Assembly: GCF_000220395.1 (NCBI RefSeq)
Contig: NW_004086127.1
Coordinates: 1-64,000 of the forward strand
Reading direction: 5' to 3'
From: Ichthyophthirius multifiliis
Lineage: Eukaryota > Ciliophora > Oligohymenophorea > Hymenostomatida
DNA: 64,000 bases
Below the pieces are notes generated by a model. That model made no database searches, was not told the origin of the DNA, and saw only the letters and a program-made list of their open reading frames with translations. The position numbers and the translations under genes are program-made. Position 1 is the first letter of the stretch, and every line of letters starts with the position of its first letter. Shown piece after piece: positions 37,082 to 51,100 of this stretch.

Positions 37082-37485
37082 TATTATTATAATAATAAAA
37101 ATAATTTTTAATAATTTTAAAGGTATATTGATTTTGAATCTGAATGGAATAAACTTGAAAGTTAAAAGAATTTATATGCTTTTTAAATTGAAAACAAAAA
37201 GATGATTTTTGGAAAGATTTTAGCCAATAAAAAGAGAATGATTTGGGAAATTGGATTGAAAAATTTAATAATATAGGAAAAGATTTGAAATAAAGATAGG
37301 CTTTAATTGATAATAAATTCAAAAATTTAAATTAGGATTAATTTTTGAAATTAAATAAAAATGATATTCAAGATTAATATTTTAAAAAAAATAATTTGAT
37401 TAAAAGATTTAATTTAAAAAATGATAAAAAAACTCTCTTTTCGATTTCTGAAGAAAAAACATTAAATAACTCATAAAATATTTGA
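36597..37485 (+). CDS. Coiled-coil/Gln-rich protein of unknown function
   Basis: ATG at 36597 (MFQKEYLQKKIKKLEEVIQ), helical and basic at first. An intron or frame change lies near 36715-36760. Then Asn/Gln-rich sequence, a TAA repeat at 37037-37080 read as polyglutamine in one frame (or within an intron ending AAAG at 37122), and a C-terminal part DDFWKDFSQQKENDLGNW, GKDLKQRQALIDNKFKNL to TGA 37483-37485. A one-base offset occurs near 37190-37202, at short A runs. The C-terminal half is convincingly coding; the exon structure is approximate. Confidence 0.55.
37037..37080. repeat. (TAA)n trinucleotide repeat
   Basis: Around 14 TAA units followed by ATT and ATA variants. In the ciliate code this reads as polyglutamine in the TAA frame. 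Confidence 0.93.
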
Positions 37486-37644
37486 GTTATCCCTCGCTAT
37501 TTTTTTTTTTATTATTTTTTCTTCTAAAATTAAAATATGCAATTTTTTTTTTTTATTATAACAAAATAATAATTATAAAATTAATAGAAAACAATAAAAA
37601 CATAAAAAAAAAGCGTCTAAAAAAATAAATAAAAAATAATAAAA

Positions 37645-39273
37645 ATGTCATTTAAATAAAAAATATTCCATGATCTTCATGATATAAATGAAGGTTAAGA
37701 ATACATTTTAACATTACAAGATGAAACAATTTTAGATGAAAAGGGAGAATTGAAAGAAGATTACGAAGAAGTATTACTAAACCAAGAGTTATATGATAAA
37801 CATAAAGCAGAACATAAAAATTTCTTAAAAGAAAATGCTCGAAAGCTCGGAGACGTAAAAACCGCTCATATGGTCGAACATTATGAAAAAAAGCTGCTTC
37901 CTCATTATGATGAATACAAATTTGAAAAAGATGGAATTCAATTAAATGAAGAAGGTCAATTTAGAATCGAATAATTAAAAGAATTGGAAAGAATATAAGA
38001 AAAATTGAAATAAAAAAAAGGTTTTATAAGCTTAAATGAGGAAGGTGGTGGGGAATTGAATAATTTAGTAGCAAAAGAATATAAGGAATAAAAAAATTAG
38101 TAAATAAAAATTAAAAAGAAAATAAAAAAAGTTAAAAAGTAAGATAAGCAAAGTGATAATTTACTCGATTTTTTAGAGGAAAATTTTGATGAAAATTTAT
38201 AAGAAAATAATTTAAAAAATGCAAAATAATTAAAAGAAGGAAAAAAACAAGAAAACTTTGTTCAATAATTAACGGAATAAAAAGTAAAAAGAGAAAATTT
38301 TAATTAAGCCTTATAAGCAGCGAAAAACGCTTAATAAGAAGCAAATAAAAACTGGTAAAAAAACATAATTGAAGATGAAGATGAAGTTGAATATTTGCAA
38401 AAAAGTGTTGAAAGAATGAGAAATTTACAAAACAAATAAAAAATTATGAAACTAGAAAATTTATTAGAAGAAAATGAGAAATTCGCAAATAATTTAAATA
38501 ATAATTAGGAAGTTTTTGCTGTCCCTAAGGCTAAAAAAACTGAAAATACAGTCAATAATAATACTTAAATTAATGCTTAAGAATTAAAAGAAATTATTTT
38601 TAGTGAAGATTCTTTAAAACATATAGATACTGAGGAAGCCATAAATTTATAAAAAGAATACGTTTTTAAACCAGAAACTAAGAAATCAGTCAAAGATACG
38701 AAAAAAGGGACTACAAGTGTTGTTAATGTATCAATGCCAACTGATAGATTTAAAGGAAAAAGACATAAAGATATTATTTAGGAAGAAAATGATTTCAAAA
38801 AAATGCTTGAAGAAGAAAATCTTACTGAAGAAGAAATTAAATTAATGTAGGAAGAATTAGAAAAAATAGGACTTTATAAGGAAGATTTAGGAGTCGGATT
38901 ATCTGGATTTGTATCTGAATTATAAGAAAGGGGAATTTTATAAGATGATAACTTAGTTTTTTCAGGAAGAAACAAAGATTTGGATCCCACTGAAGATGGG
39001 ACTATTACGAAAGAAAATGAAAGGATTTAATTAGAATATAGGGATGAAACAGGAAAGATTATGACTAAAAAATAAGCTTTTAGATATCTTTGTTGGAAAT
39101 TTCATGGAAAAGGACCGAGCAGAAATAAATTAGAAAAAATTAAGAAGAAGGATTTAGATAGAGAGGCTACACTTCAACATAAATTAAGTGAAGATTCTAA
39201 TATTATGAAAAATCTTAAATAAGCATAGAAAATAACTAATTAACCGTTTTTTGTTGTTTAGAAAAAAAATTGA
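37645..39273 (+). CDS. SART1: SNU66/SART1, U4/U6.U5 tri-snRNP protein
   Basis: Splicing factor of the tri-snRNP, needed for spliceosome activation. One intronless frame of 542 residues from ATG 37645 to TGA 39271-39273. The N-terminal block DLHDINEGQEYILTLQDETI, then ILDEKGELKEDYEEVLLN and LPHYDE, corresponds to the family HDLEDF-EG...LTLKD...L region; NIIEDEDEVEYLQKSVERMR lies in the middle. The diagnostic C-terminus is AFRYLCWKFHGKGPSRNKLE, as in the SART1 motif REFSYRFHGKGPGK, followed by a Lys-rich tail. It is acidic and helical throughout, as in the family, and shorter than the human protein (800), closer to yeast Snu66. TAA and TAG code Gln at many sites. Confidence 0.92.
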
Positions 39274-39510
39274 TGGGTATTTTTTTTAATTATTTAATAT
39301 AAAAAAATATTTTAGATATATATTTTTCATTTTTTTTTATGTATATTTATTTTATTTTTTCGTTAGAAAATGAATAGACATCATTTTTTTTTATTTTTGT
39401 TTAAATAATTTAAAAGCAAATATTTATTTATATTTAATAATAATGTTTTTTTTTTTAAAAAAATATATATGTTATATTTAACACTCAATAATTAATATAA
39501 AAAGTATTTT

Positions 39511-40710
39511 TCAAAAAGAATTGTTAAAATCTTACTTAATTAAAGTAATATATTTTTATTTAGTAATAAACGGCATAAATAGTTTTTCTTTAACACCTTT
39601 TTTAAGTTAAATAATAGATAACAGCTATCCAAGTGTAAACTAACTAAAATTTTCAAACGAAACAAAAGGCAATTTTTAATTATCATCTGAATCATTTTTA
39701 ATTTAACTTTAAATAATATTAAGTAAGGAATTATATAAAATACAACCAATAGCCCTTTCTTACATTAGAATATTAGATGCGCGGACCTTATCTTTAAAAT
39801 CGTTAATTAATTATTAATTTTAAGTAATAAAAGGATGACTATTTTTCAAAGTTAAAAACATTGATTGTTTAAAACCTTTCTTATCGCTAATACTCAATGT
39901 ATTAAATAGTTTTTTGCTTACAACAGAAAAGCACATTTAGATTAGATCATTTAGATTATAAAAATGGTTAGATTTAGAGTAAAATATTTATTTTTTTAAT
40001 TAAATTTCATTTTTTATTTGTTTTATTTGTTCTGTTATTTTTTATTTTTATTATATTAATATTTAGTCTGTTTAAGAAATATAAGATAATGATTTATCCT
40101 CCTTATTTATTTTTTCAGTATTTGTGTTATTCTTTTTATTATAAGATTTTAATAAATCTATAAATGTACGTAATTCCACACTTTTAGAATTTACTCTTCT
40201 TAAATTTTAAATTGATTAATAATAGTTTTATTTTAATGTTTCCAGTTTTTAAATAGCTTCATTTAATTCATTATATATAAGTTTTTATTGCGTATCTTTT
40301 TTCTCAAAAAAAGCTTTTAATTAGCCTAAATCGAATATTTCTTTCTTTATTTAAGGATTTTCATTCAATTCATGATCTTATTTTTATATTAGAGTTTCAC
40401 AATCTAAAATTTCCCTTCTTTTTCTTGAAATACGATTTTTGTTTAATAAATATCTATCTTTTAATACAGTTTCGTGATTATCAAGTGCTTTTCTTGTCAT
40501 TTCTTATAGATTTTATATTGCGTGTTATAGTTATTAATTTTCGGTTTATAAATGGCTTAAAAGTCTTTTTTCTTATAATTTATAAATCTATATACTTGGC
40601 TGCTTTTTTAAACTTTTTTATAAACTAGTTGGAGTTTTTGAAAATTATTTTAAATTTATTAAAGGTAAATTATGGCTTGATTCTTGCTTTGTTAATTTTT
40701 TTTATCTCAT
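39511..40710 (-). CDS. 399-residue coiled-coil protein of unknown function
   Basis: One intronless frame from ATG 40710 to TGA 39511-39513, 400 codons including the stop. Starts MRQKKLTKQESSHNLPL. A helical coiled-coil region spans about residues 50-260 (for example LLSHLQTENQQLQHAIQNLQ and YNELNEAIQKLETLKQNYYQ). The last 130 residues look globular: FYNLNDLIQMCFSVVSKK, RASNILMQERAIGCILYN, LPFVSFENFSQFTLGQLL. The unbroken frame and mixed C-terminal domain make the gene model firm. Convergent with SNU66 (237 bp between the ends). No family recognised. Confidence 0.8.
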
Positions 40711-43166
40711 TTTTATTGAATAATTTTTAGTATGCTTTTTATTTGTTTAGTATTTTATTTTTATTTTAATATTATATTATATTTTATTTCTAATTTTTTT
40801 TTTTTAATTTTTATAATAGTATTTTATTCTATATTAAGTTTTTTATAATATATGAAATTTATAATAATAATAGTTTATTATTTTCATTCTGGAAGTATCA
40901 TATTATACTTTTATCAAGGTTTTATATATTAAAATTTAAGTATTTAAAAAATAGATTTTTTGTTTAATAAAATTCGATTATTATTATAAATTGATTTTGT
41001 TTATGACAAAATTGACAAAATTATACTTGAATTTGAGAAAATAAAAGTTACAAAAATTTAATTATTTGAAAATAAGATATTTTTTGTTAAATATCACGCT
41101 ATATATTTAAATATTCTACTATTAATTAATAAAAAAGCAAATTATTTTATTACTAATTTATATTAAGTAAAGTTTTTTTTTTATTAAAAAGGTTAATATT
41201 AAATTGATTATAAAAAAAAATAGTTAATATGATTATATATGTACTTTAATTTATAATTATTATTATAATTTCTATATTAATATTTTATTTATTATCTATA
41301 TTAATAAAATATATTTGAATTTATGATATAATAAGTTATAATATATTCTAACATATTAATTCTGGCTAATTAATTTATTTTTAACATGTTCCTCCTATAT
41401 TAACAAAAAATTATTATAAAGTTAAAAATATAGATAAAATATATTTGATAATATTATTTAAAATAGTAAAATTATTAATTTTTTTATTATAATAATATTT
41501 CGTATAAAAAATAAAATATTTATTTTATTTATCTAAAAAATAGCAATGTAATTTATTTCTATTATATTGAAAAAATAATGTTTTTACATATATTTTATTT
41601 ATATATATTATTTAAAAGATATAAATTTATTTATTTGTATTTCAAATATTTAAATATATTCTATTATTCTTTGTAAATAATTTTTTATCTACATTTTATA
41701 TATTTTTTAACCTAAAAAAACATATTCCTGTTTACTTGGAAATTCATCTTTTATGAATATCGTTTATTTATAAGATTTTTGAAATATTGTTTTAATATAA
41801 GTATTTTTTAATTATTAAATTAATATACTTATTAAATATATTTGTTTGTATTTTTTATACAAAATTATTAAATAATAATAAAAATTAAAATAATAAAATA
41901 TAATATAAAAGAATAGAAATAATTTTAAAAAATAAATATAATTATATTTTCATTTTTTAGAAAATAACTATAAACTATTTTAAATTTATTTTTCTAATAT
42001 GATTTTGTTGAATTATATTTTTAATTGATTATCACTTAAATGAAATTTAAGTGATTTAAATCATTATAAATAAGTGTAAATAAAAAATATATTCAAAATT
42101 AGTTTTTATTAACAATTATTAAAATAATTAATAATTTTAAAAACATAAATAAATAAAAAATATATGAAGTTATTAATATTAATTTTTAATTATTTTTGAA
42201 TTTTAATGAAATAAATTATTTAAATTTTTATTTCTCTTTATAAAATTATCTAATAAGCTTTCAAATAAATTTTTAATTTCAATTATATATTTTTAAATCA
42301 ACAAATGAATAAAATCTATTGTATTATGATAATATTTTTTTACATTGATAATATATTTAAATGACAATAAAATGTTAAATATAATTATATATTTTTGAAA
42401 GAATCATTATAGAATTTTTCACAGCCTTTTTTATTGTCTATACAAATTTTTTATAATATGAAGTTAATTATATTTTTTCCTGTATTTTGTTTTTTTGTAA
42501 TATTTTTTTTAAAAAAAAACAATCAAGAAACAAAAAGTGATAAAAAATGGATATGTCCTTTTTTTATGATTGAGTTTTTTAAATAAATTACAGATTAAAT
42601 TTTTTATCTAATTTTAGTTTTGAAAATATTTTCAAAGAAATATATAAAATTACTCATTTTTAAACATATTATATTATAAAGATTTCATTTTAAAATGAAA
42701 ATATATTCTTTTAAATTTAATAACTAGAATTAATTTATATTAAAAAAAATAAAATTCCAAAGTAATTAATAATATTTATTTAGATGTAAATAATATATAT
42801 ATTATACCAATAAAAGTACATCTTTCTATTTTTAGTAAAAAAAAAATGACGCATTTATATTTGTAAATTTTTAAAAATTTGTACTAATATTAATATATCA
42901 TATTATTCAGAATATAAATCTTAATTTAAATTTATTTTATTTAAATTAATGCATATTATTTTTTATTTTGCCTTTTATAATAATTTCGAAAAAAAAAAAT
43001 TACTTAAAAAAAAATAAAAATTAAATATATATATAAAAAATAAAAACTTTAAAAAAAATATATTCGTACTCCAAAAAATTGATTATAAAGGAAAAAAAAA
43101 AAATATATAATTTTTTTAAAAAAAAAGCATAATTTAAAAAAATAAAAAAAATAAAAAAATACAAAA
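40711..43166. other. 2.5-kb gene-free A/T desert
   Basis: Between the divergently transcribed coiled-coil gene and 14-3-3. No frame with coding character on either strand; only long A and T runs and scattered TA repeats. Contains the 14-3-3 leader at its right end. Confidence 0.65.
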
Positions 43167-43943
43167 ATGGGATTAAGTAGAGACGAACTTATTTATATGT
43201 CAAAAATTGCTGAATAAACTGAAAGATTTGAAGACATGTTAGATTACATGAAACAAGTAGTATTAACTGGACAAGACCTATCAGTAGAAGAAAGAAACCT
43301 TTTATCAGTAGCCTACAAAAACACTGTAGGATCTCGAAGATCTGCATGGAGAAGTATTTCTGCAATATAATAGAAGGAAGAATAGAAAGGATCTAAGCAT
43401 TTAAATTTATTGACAAATTAAAAGAAAAAAATCGAAACTGAATTAAACAAATATTGTAATGATATCCTTGAATTATTAACATCTCATTTAGTTAAAAATT
43501 CATAAGTAAAAAAAAATATTTAAAAAAAATATATTTAAAAAAAAAAATAGAATTCTGAAGCTAAAGTTTTCTTCTTAAAAATGAAAGGTGATTATTATAG
43601 ATATATTGCAGAATACGCAACTGGTGATGACCACAAAAAAGCCTCTGATGGTGCTTTGGAAAGTTATAGTAAAGCTTCTGAAATTGCTTCTGGTGAACTT
43701 TCTACTACACATCCTATTAGATTGGGACTTGCTTTGAACTTTTCTGTTTTCCATTACGAAGTCTTAAACGACCCTTCTAAAGCTTGCAATTTAGCTAAAA
43801 CAGCTTTTGATGAAGCTATTGGAGATATTGAAAGTATTTAAGAAGATTAGTACAAAGATGCTACCACAATTATGTAGTTAATTAGAGATAATTTAACTTT
43901 ATGGACTTCTGAATTCTAAGATGATGCTGAAGAATAATAATGA
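43167..43943 (+). CDS. 14-3-3 protein
   Basis: Dimeric adaptor binding phosphoserine/threonine motifs in partner proteins; cytosolic. Two exons, 43167-43505 and 43551-43943, with a 45-bp phase 0 intron; 243 residues, the normal family length. Conserved family blocks: [41 protein letters not shown] (basic phosphate pocket), [18 protein letters not shown] (pocket Arg-Tyr), [19 protein letters not shown], and [17 protein letters not shown] at the end. Glutamine is written CAA, TAA and TAG, for example the final TAA TAA before TGA. More G+C than its neighbours, as expected for a highly expressed gene. Confidence 0.98.
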
Positions 43944-46900
43944 TGATATTTAGTCTCTCTCATTTTTTTTTTTTCCTTTTTCATCTTTTTTTTAAGAAGT
44001 TTGGTTTTTTTTTTTTTAATTAAGAGTTTTTATGAAAGATTCTTTTTTATAAGAAAAAAATGCTTGCTGGTTTGGAAAAGGAAAAAATTTAAATATATAT
44101 ATACATTTATATAATATATATATCTTATAAATTTATATATATTTAATATATATTATATATTAAAAATATTTTTAATTATTATTTTTTATTAAAATTCTTT
44201 TTCAATTTTTTTATTTATTTTTTTAAAAAAAAATAATTAATTTTTTTATTTAATGAAAAAAAAATTTTCTTGTCGAATTTTTTAAAAATAATTTATTTAT
44301 AATTTTGTTACTTTTTTTATTTTTATTATTTGTTATTAAAATAATTACAATATAAAATTTTTTGTTTTTAATAATATATTTAAATAAATATATAAAAATA
44401 AATTTAATATTAATTAATATACTTTTTAAAAAGTTTAATGAATTAATTTAAATATTTTTTTACTTAGATTAGATACGAAAGAATAATATATTTATTTTTT
44501 GAAAAAGAAATTTAGTTTAATATATTAATTCAATATTAAATTTAACCTTTAATATAATTATTTAATTATTATAAATTATATATTTATTATTAATATAAAA
44601 ATAATATTTTTATCCATTATAATAATATAAAGAAGCATATTTATTTTAAAGAAATTTAAATTTATTAAAATATAAATTATAATAATAATTATTCATAATA
44701 TTTTAACAAATACTTTTAGATTTATTTTATTATTTTATTTTTTAAATTATATAATAAAAAAATTATTGGAATTTCTATAATAAAAAGGATAAATTATTAA
44801 ATTACAAATAATTTAATATTAATTTTTTAATAATAAATTATATAATTAATTTAATTTTATTTTATAAATATTTTATTTGTTATTATTTCTTTAAAGAAGA
44901 ATATAACTTCTTAATCAGATGTTATGCCTTAACTAAAATAAATATCTATATGATAAAATTAATTTAACTTTTTGATAAATATTGCGATTAAATATAAATA
45001 ATTTGAAACAAACATATATATATTTTTTTAAATAGTATTTTTAATTTGCTTTAATTAAATTAATCATAATTTCAAATATTTATTATTGTATAGTTTATGG
45101 AATAATAAAAACCAAGTTTTTTAATCACTTATTAATTATTAAATCAGTTTAATTAAAACTTTTAAAAAATAAAAAATATTTTTATTTTTTTGTAAATTTG
45201 TAAATTAAATGGCGTTTATTAGTACTATTTTATATTGTATTTTTCATAATGTGATATATTTTTTTTTTTCATAATGTGCTATAATTTTTTTTTTCATAAA
45301 GAATAATATATATTAAAAACATGTAACAAAATCCAATACTATATAAATATGTTACTAATTTATAATTATTCTTTTTACAAATTATATAATAAAGTATATC
45401 TTCTTTATACAGAATAAATTTTTGAAAATTATTAAATTTTAAATATAACTAATTAACATTATGAATAGAAATAAATTTTAAATGGTTTATATTTTTTTAA
45501 AGCTAGCTTTATATTTATTAAAATTAACATTAAATATGATAAATTAAATTATGATTCAGAGAAAATATATATATATTTAATTTTAACCTTAAATTAATTT
45601 AATATTATCATTTATAAAGTAATTTTAAATATCTCTATATATATTAACTATAAAGCTAAAAAATATAATTTTCTTATTATTATTTTATAGATAAACTATC
45701 ATATTATTTCTTTTATTTAAAAATATAAAAAAATTAAAGCACTTTTAATAACTTTATATATTAAGAATCCATATATTAATAATAATTAAACTAAATTATA
45801 TTTTCATAAATCTAATTTTTGAAATATTATATTTAAACCAATTTAAGAATTACTTATTTGTAAAATTTTTTTATTTTTATTTTGTTTTTTTACAAAAACT
45901 CAATAAACCAATATAGAAATAAAAAAGGATAGTTAAGATTCAAAATAATCTTTTTTAATTTAGTTTAAATTTAGAAATATTAAATATTTTTTAGATTTAA
46001 AAATATAGGCAATATATTCTAATTATATTATATATTTATATAAATTTATTATTTTCATTTATTACAATGAGATTACATAATATTTTTGCTGATTATATAT
46101 TAGTTATACATTTGTTTCTTTATATAAAAAATATAAAAGCATACACAAAATTTAATTGCTTTTTATAATTATTAATTTTTATAAATTATTCAATATGATA
46201 AATTTATATATTTTAGTATCATTTAATATAACTAATATAGTATAAAATTATATAAAATTTAAATCATTTTATTTTTTTAATTATTTATTCTCTATTTTTT
46301 AATAATTTTACTTGAAAGCATCATTCTTTTATTAAAAATTTTGTAATATTACTTGATTTTCCTTAATATATAATGTATACTTCATATACAAAAAATCAAT
46401 TTAAAATTATTATTCACTTTAGAAATTTTCCGGCTATTCAAATTATTATATTATCATAATAAATTTTCATAAATATTATTTACCAAAAAGTAATTTTAAC
46501 ATATTAAATATGAATTATATGTTATTTATTAAAATATTAAAGAAATAAGCTCTTCTAATAATAAATTTCTAATAAGTAATCATAGTAAGTAAAATTATTA
46601 TATTATAATGAATCAATATATATTTATTTTGCCTTTAAAATTTTTTAAAGTAATATTCTTTATATAAATAGGTTTTTTTATAAATGTAAATTAACAATTT
46701 CTTTTCGAAAAAATGAAAGATTAATAGTTTTGTTTTTATAATCTAATTTATTTTTTTATACATATTAAAATTAAATATAATATTTTTATCATAATTAAAT
46801 AGAATTTTAAATGTGTAAATTAAAATGATTAATAATAGTTTATTTTTTAAAAATAAAAATTTATTTTCTTTATTATACATATAGTTTAATTTTTTACTTA

Positions 46901-48184
46901 TTTTAATTAGATATATTGTTTTTAAATATAAATAAATATATTTTCAATTGTTTTAAAAATCTATTATTAACATAGTTAAAAATAAATATATATTAGGTAA
47001 AAAATAATATATTTATTTAATGTTAAAAACAGTTTTTGATAAAAACTAAAATATATAAAAAAAGCAAATAATGCCAATTAAATTTTTAATTATCTCATAA
47101 TAAATAATTTTAAATTTAAAGCATAAAAAATTATATTTTTTAAATATAAAATCTATTACTTCATTAATAAATAATAATATTTCAGAGTTTATTTTCTATT
47201 AAATTTTAATCAAAATTAAAATATTTAATTCATTATTTTTAACAATTATATTAATAATTTTTAACTTTATCAATTTTATTATTTGTGATATTAGTGTTTA
47301 AAAGCTCTTTGGTTAATAATAAATAAGGGCGATTTGATAATAAACTTTTTATATAAAAATTTTAATATTAAATTTTAAATTATTTATAAATTTAAATACT
47401 AACTATAAATAATAATAATTCTTTATTTATAATTTATCTAAAATATTTTATTTTTATTTTATTAAAATTTTGATATATTATATTATATTATATTTAGTTT
47501 TTTTTTTAAAAAAAAAAATATAAAAATGTTTAAATAATACTCTGATAAAATACTTTAAATTAATTTTTTATCTAAAATAAGTAAGAAAATAAAAATATTT
47601 ATTTTAAAAGAAATATCGAATAAATAAAATTAATATTTTTATAACAAAAAAATACATAATTTTTTTTATTAATGTTTTTAAGATAGGAAAAAATTATAAA
47701 ACAGCATACTAATATAAAAATTTAAATATGAAATAATATATTAATATTAAAATTACAAGTTTATATATATAATTTATAGTTATAAAATGAATTTGTAAAT
47801 AAATAAAAATATTTTAATGCTTATTACAAAAAAATTAGAAAACAAATAAATTTTATTTTTCAATTTTTATTTATATATTTTTTCTCCTTTAATATATTTA
47901 TAATATTTTAATTTATATTTATTTATAAAATTTAAGACTATGCTTTCATAAATTAAAAGTAATAATAATTATAAAAATAATATAATAAAAATAGTTGTAT
48001 TCTTAAATATAAAATACATAAAATTCTCTAAAAGTTTAAAATTAAATTTTATATGTATAATATTTTTTAAATTAAAAAAAAAAAAATATTAATTAAATCT
48101 TATTAAAAGTATAATTATTATATCAAATAAATATATATTTAATAAAAACTTCCAATAAATAACTATATTGTAAAAAAATGACTT
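43944..48184. other. 4.2-kb gene-free A/T desert
   Basis: The largest region without a gene, between the convergent 3' ends of 14-3-3 and the repeat-protein gene. It starts with T runs of the 14-3-3 3' UTR. Beyond that I see only A/T-rich sequence with no frame of coding composition, no RNA-like G+C island and no long repeat. Confidence 0.65.
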
Positions 48185-51100
48185 TCATTTATCTTTGTTT
48201 ATCTCATCATTAGAAGGAAAATTAGTTACATTCCCTTTACTTTAACTTTTCGCTTCTTCAACAGGTTCCCAAATATAATCTTCTTTTTATGGAGATTTTA
48301 GACTATTTTTGACTTCTTTAACTTTATTAAATGCTTAAATTTTTGTGTCTTTTAATTTTAAGTATCTCCTTTTGTATTTTTACCAAGTGAATCCTAATCT
48401 TTCATAAAATCTTTTTAAATGGGGACAATTTTCTCCACATTTCGCATGAATTTCTTACATTTTTCTAAAGTATTTTTTAAAATCTTCAATATCAAGATCT
48501 TCGTTATTATTTTTTCCAGCATTATTTTTTACCAATTTAATCAAATCTCCCATTTCATTTTCTATTTATAAAAAATAATAATACTAAATAAAATATAAAG
48601 TAATATATTTATTACTTTTAGACATAAATTTTTTAAATAAAGCTTCTAATTATTAATCTTCGTCCATTCCATCTAATAGTTCAAGTTATTTATCTTCATT
48701 TTCTTATTAATTATCATTTTTCTTTATATATTTATTTTATTTAATAACTTAATGCCCTGACATGTTTATAATATCGTCTATAATACCTTTTTATTACATC
48801 CTATTAGTAATTTTTTTAGAATCTCCCATTACAATAGCCTCTCCTTTATTAATAAAATCAATAATTTATTAAACAAGTTCATCTACTTTCGAATTATCAC
48901 AACCTAATTATAAAAGAATTGCTTTTAATTATTTTTCTAAATCAAAATCCGTTTAAACTTCTTTTTCTTATTTTGATTATCCATTTACTTGCCTATGAAT
49001 TACTTTTCCATTTGAATCTATTGTCGTTTCTTGTATTGTTCCATCATTATTAATTATTTTTTATGTTATTGTTTTTTTACCATCTTTTCCTATTTTAGTT
49101 TCTTCGATTGTTATTTTTCCATCTTTTCCGATTTTCTTTTTTATTATTACTTTATTACCATTATCATCTAATATTTCTTCCTTTATTTTTTTATAAAAAA
49201 AAAGAAATTTCAGAATAAATAATTACTTCTACTATTTCATTCCCATTTTCGTCTCTATAGAATTTTTTCATGACTTTGTATTTTTTACCATCAGCTCCTG
49301 TAATTTCTTCTTCAATAACTTGTTTTCCATCAATATCTCTATAGACTTTTGTTTTTACGGTTTTTGCGTTTCCATTTTCATCAATAACTTATTCTTCTAC
49401 AATATTATTACCATCTTTATCTTTTGTAATTTTTTTTCTTATAGTTACTGTTTTTCCTGTGGTTGGGTCAATATAAGATTCTTCTATTATTTCGTTTCCA
49501 TCTTTATCTTTGATTACTTTTTTCTTTACTGTTTTTCCTGTAGCTGGGTCTATGTAGCTTTCTTCTATAACTTCATTTGCATCTTTATCCTTTGTAATTT
49601 TCATTTTTACTGTTACTTATTTTCCTGTGCTTGGGTCTATGTATGTTTCTTCGATTATTTAATTTCCGAATTTATCTTTAGTTAATTTTTTTTAAACTGT
49701 TACTTATTTTCCTGTTTTTGGATCAATGAAAGACTCCTCTTTTTAAATATAAAAAAATAAATAAAAATAATAGTTATAAAAAAAAAAAAAAAAAAATAAT
49801 AAATATAATTATAAAAAAATAATATAATAATAATTATAAAAAAATAAATAAAAAAAATAATTGTAAAAAAGATAAATAAAAATAAAAATAAAATTATAAA
49901 AAAATATATAAAAATAATAATTATAAAAAATAAAATAAAAACCAATAATAGTATTTCCATTTTTATCTTTTGATAATATTTTTTTAGTAACTTAGGTGTT
50001 TCCATTTTTATCGATTTTAGTTTCTTCAATAACTTCTCGTCTTTTTTTTTATTTTTATTTTTTTGTTAAAAAATAAATTATATAATAAATACCCACTACT
50101 ATCTATATGTTTTTTTAGAATAGTTTTTTCTCCAGTTAAAGGGTTGTATCTTTCTTCAGTAACTATTCCATCTTTATTTTTTTTTTTAGTAATAATAATT
50201 TTATTTCCATGCTCATCAATAATTTCTTCTTATTCGATTTCGTTTCCGTCTTTGTCAACTGTTTTTTTAATTATTCTTTTTTTCCCATCTGCTTCTATAA
50301 TTTCTTCTTCAATATACATATTTCCATTTTAATCAACTTTCTTTCTTACATTTTTTATTATTTTATTTCCAAACTAATCCACAATAGTCTCTTATGCATA
50401 ACTATTTCCATTCTCATCTACCATTGTTTTTGTGTTTTTTGTTATTTTATTACCTTTTTCATCAAAATAAATTTCCTCTTTTTTTTATTTTTTATTTTTT
50501 TTAAAAATTAAATAAAATAAAATAAAAAAAATTATTGACTTAAAATATATATTTTTTACCAATAATTTGTTTTCCATCTGCGCCTACAACAATTTTTTTT
50601 TCGGTTTTTGTTTTGTTTCCAAACTTATCTATTTTTTCTTCAATAACTATTTTGTTTCCTTTTTTGTCTATTTTTTCTGTTACTGTTGTTACTGTTCCAT
50701 CTGCATTTAATATTTCTTTTACTATTACTTCGTTTCCATCTTTATCTTTCATTTTCTTTGTCTTTTTTTTGTATTTAAATTTTTATTTTTTAAAAAAATA
50801 CCCTAATAATTTATTTATTCCCAAATTAATCGACGATTTCTTCTTCTATAACATCGTTTCCATCTTTATCTTTTTGAACTTTTATTCTTTTTACTACTTT
50901 GTTTCCATTTTCATCTGTTGTCACTTCTTCTATTATATCCTTTTTGTTTTTTTTTAATAAATTCATATTTTACTATTTTTTGTTAATTAAATTTACATTT
51001 CCATCTTTATCTTTAATAACTTTTTTTACAACATTTACTTTCTTTCCTGTATTAGGATCAATAAATTATTCTTCTGTATATTCGTTTCCATTCTAAATTA

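Noticed and set aside
39947-39949. Apparent in-frame TGA in the 39.5-40.7 kb gene, suggesting selenocysteine
   Set aside because: Recounting the A7 run upstream showed the true frame avoids this TGA; ATG 40710 and TGA 39511 are in register with no stop between.
49320-50332. Several plus-strand Cys/Phe/Ser-rich frames
   Set aside because: Complement of the DKDGN repeat array of the minus-strand gene.
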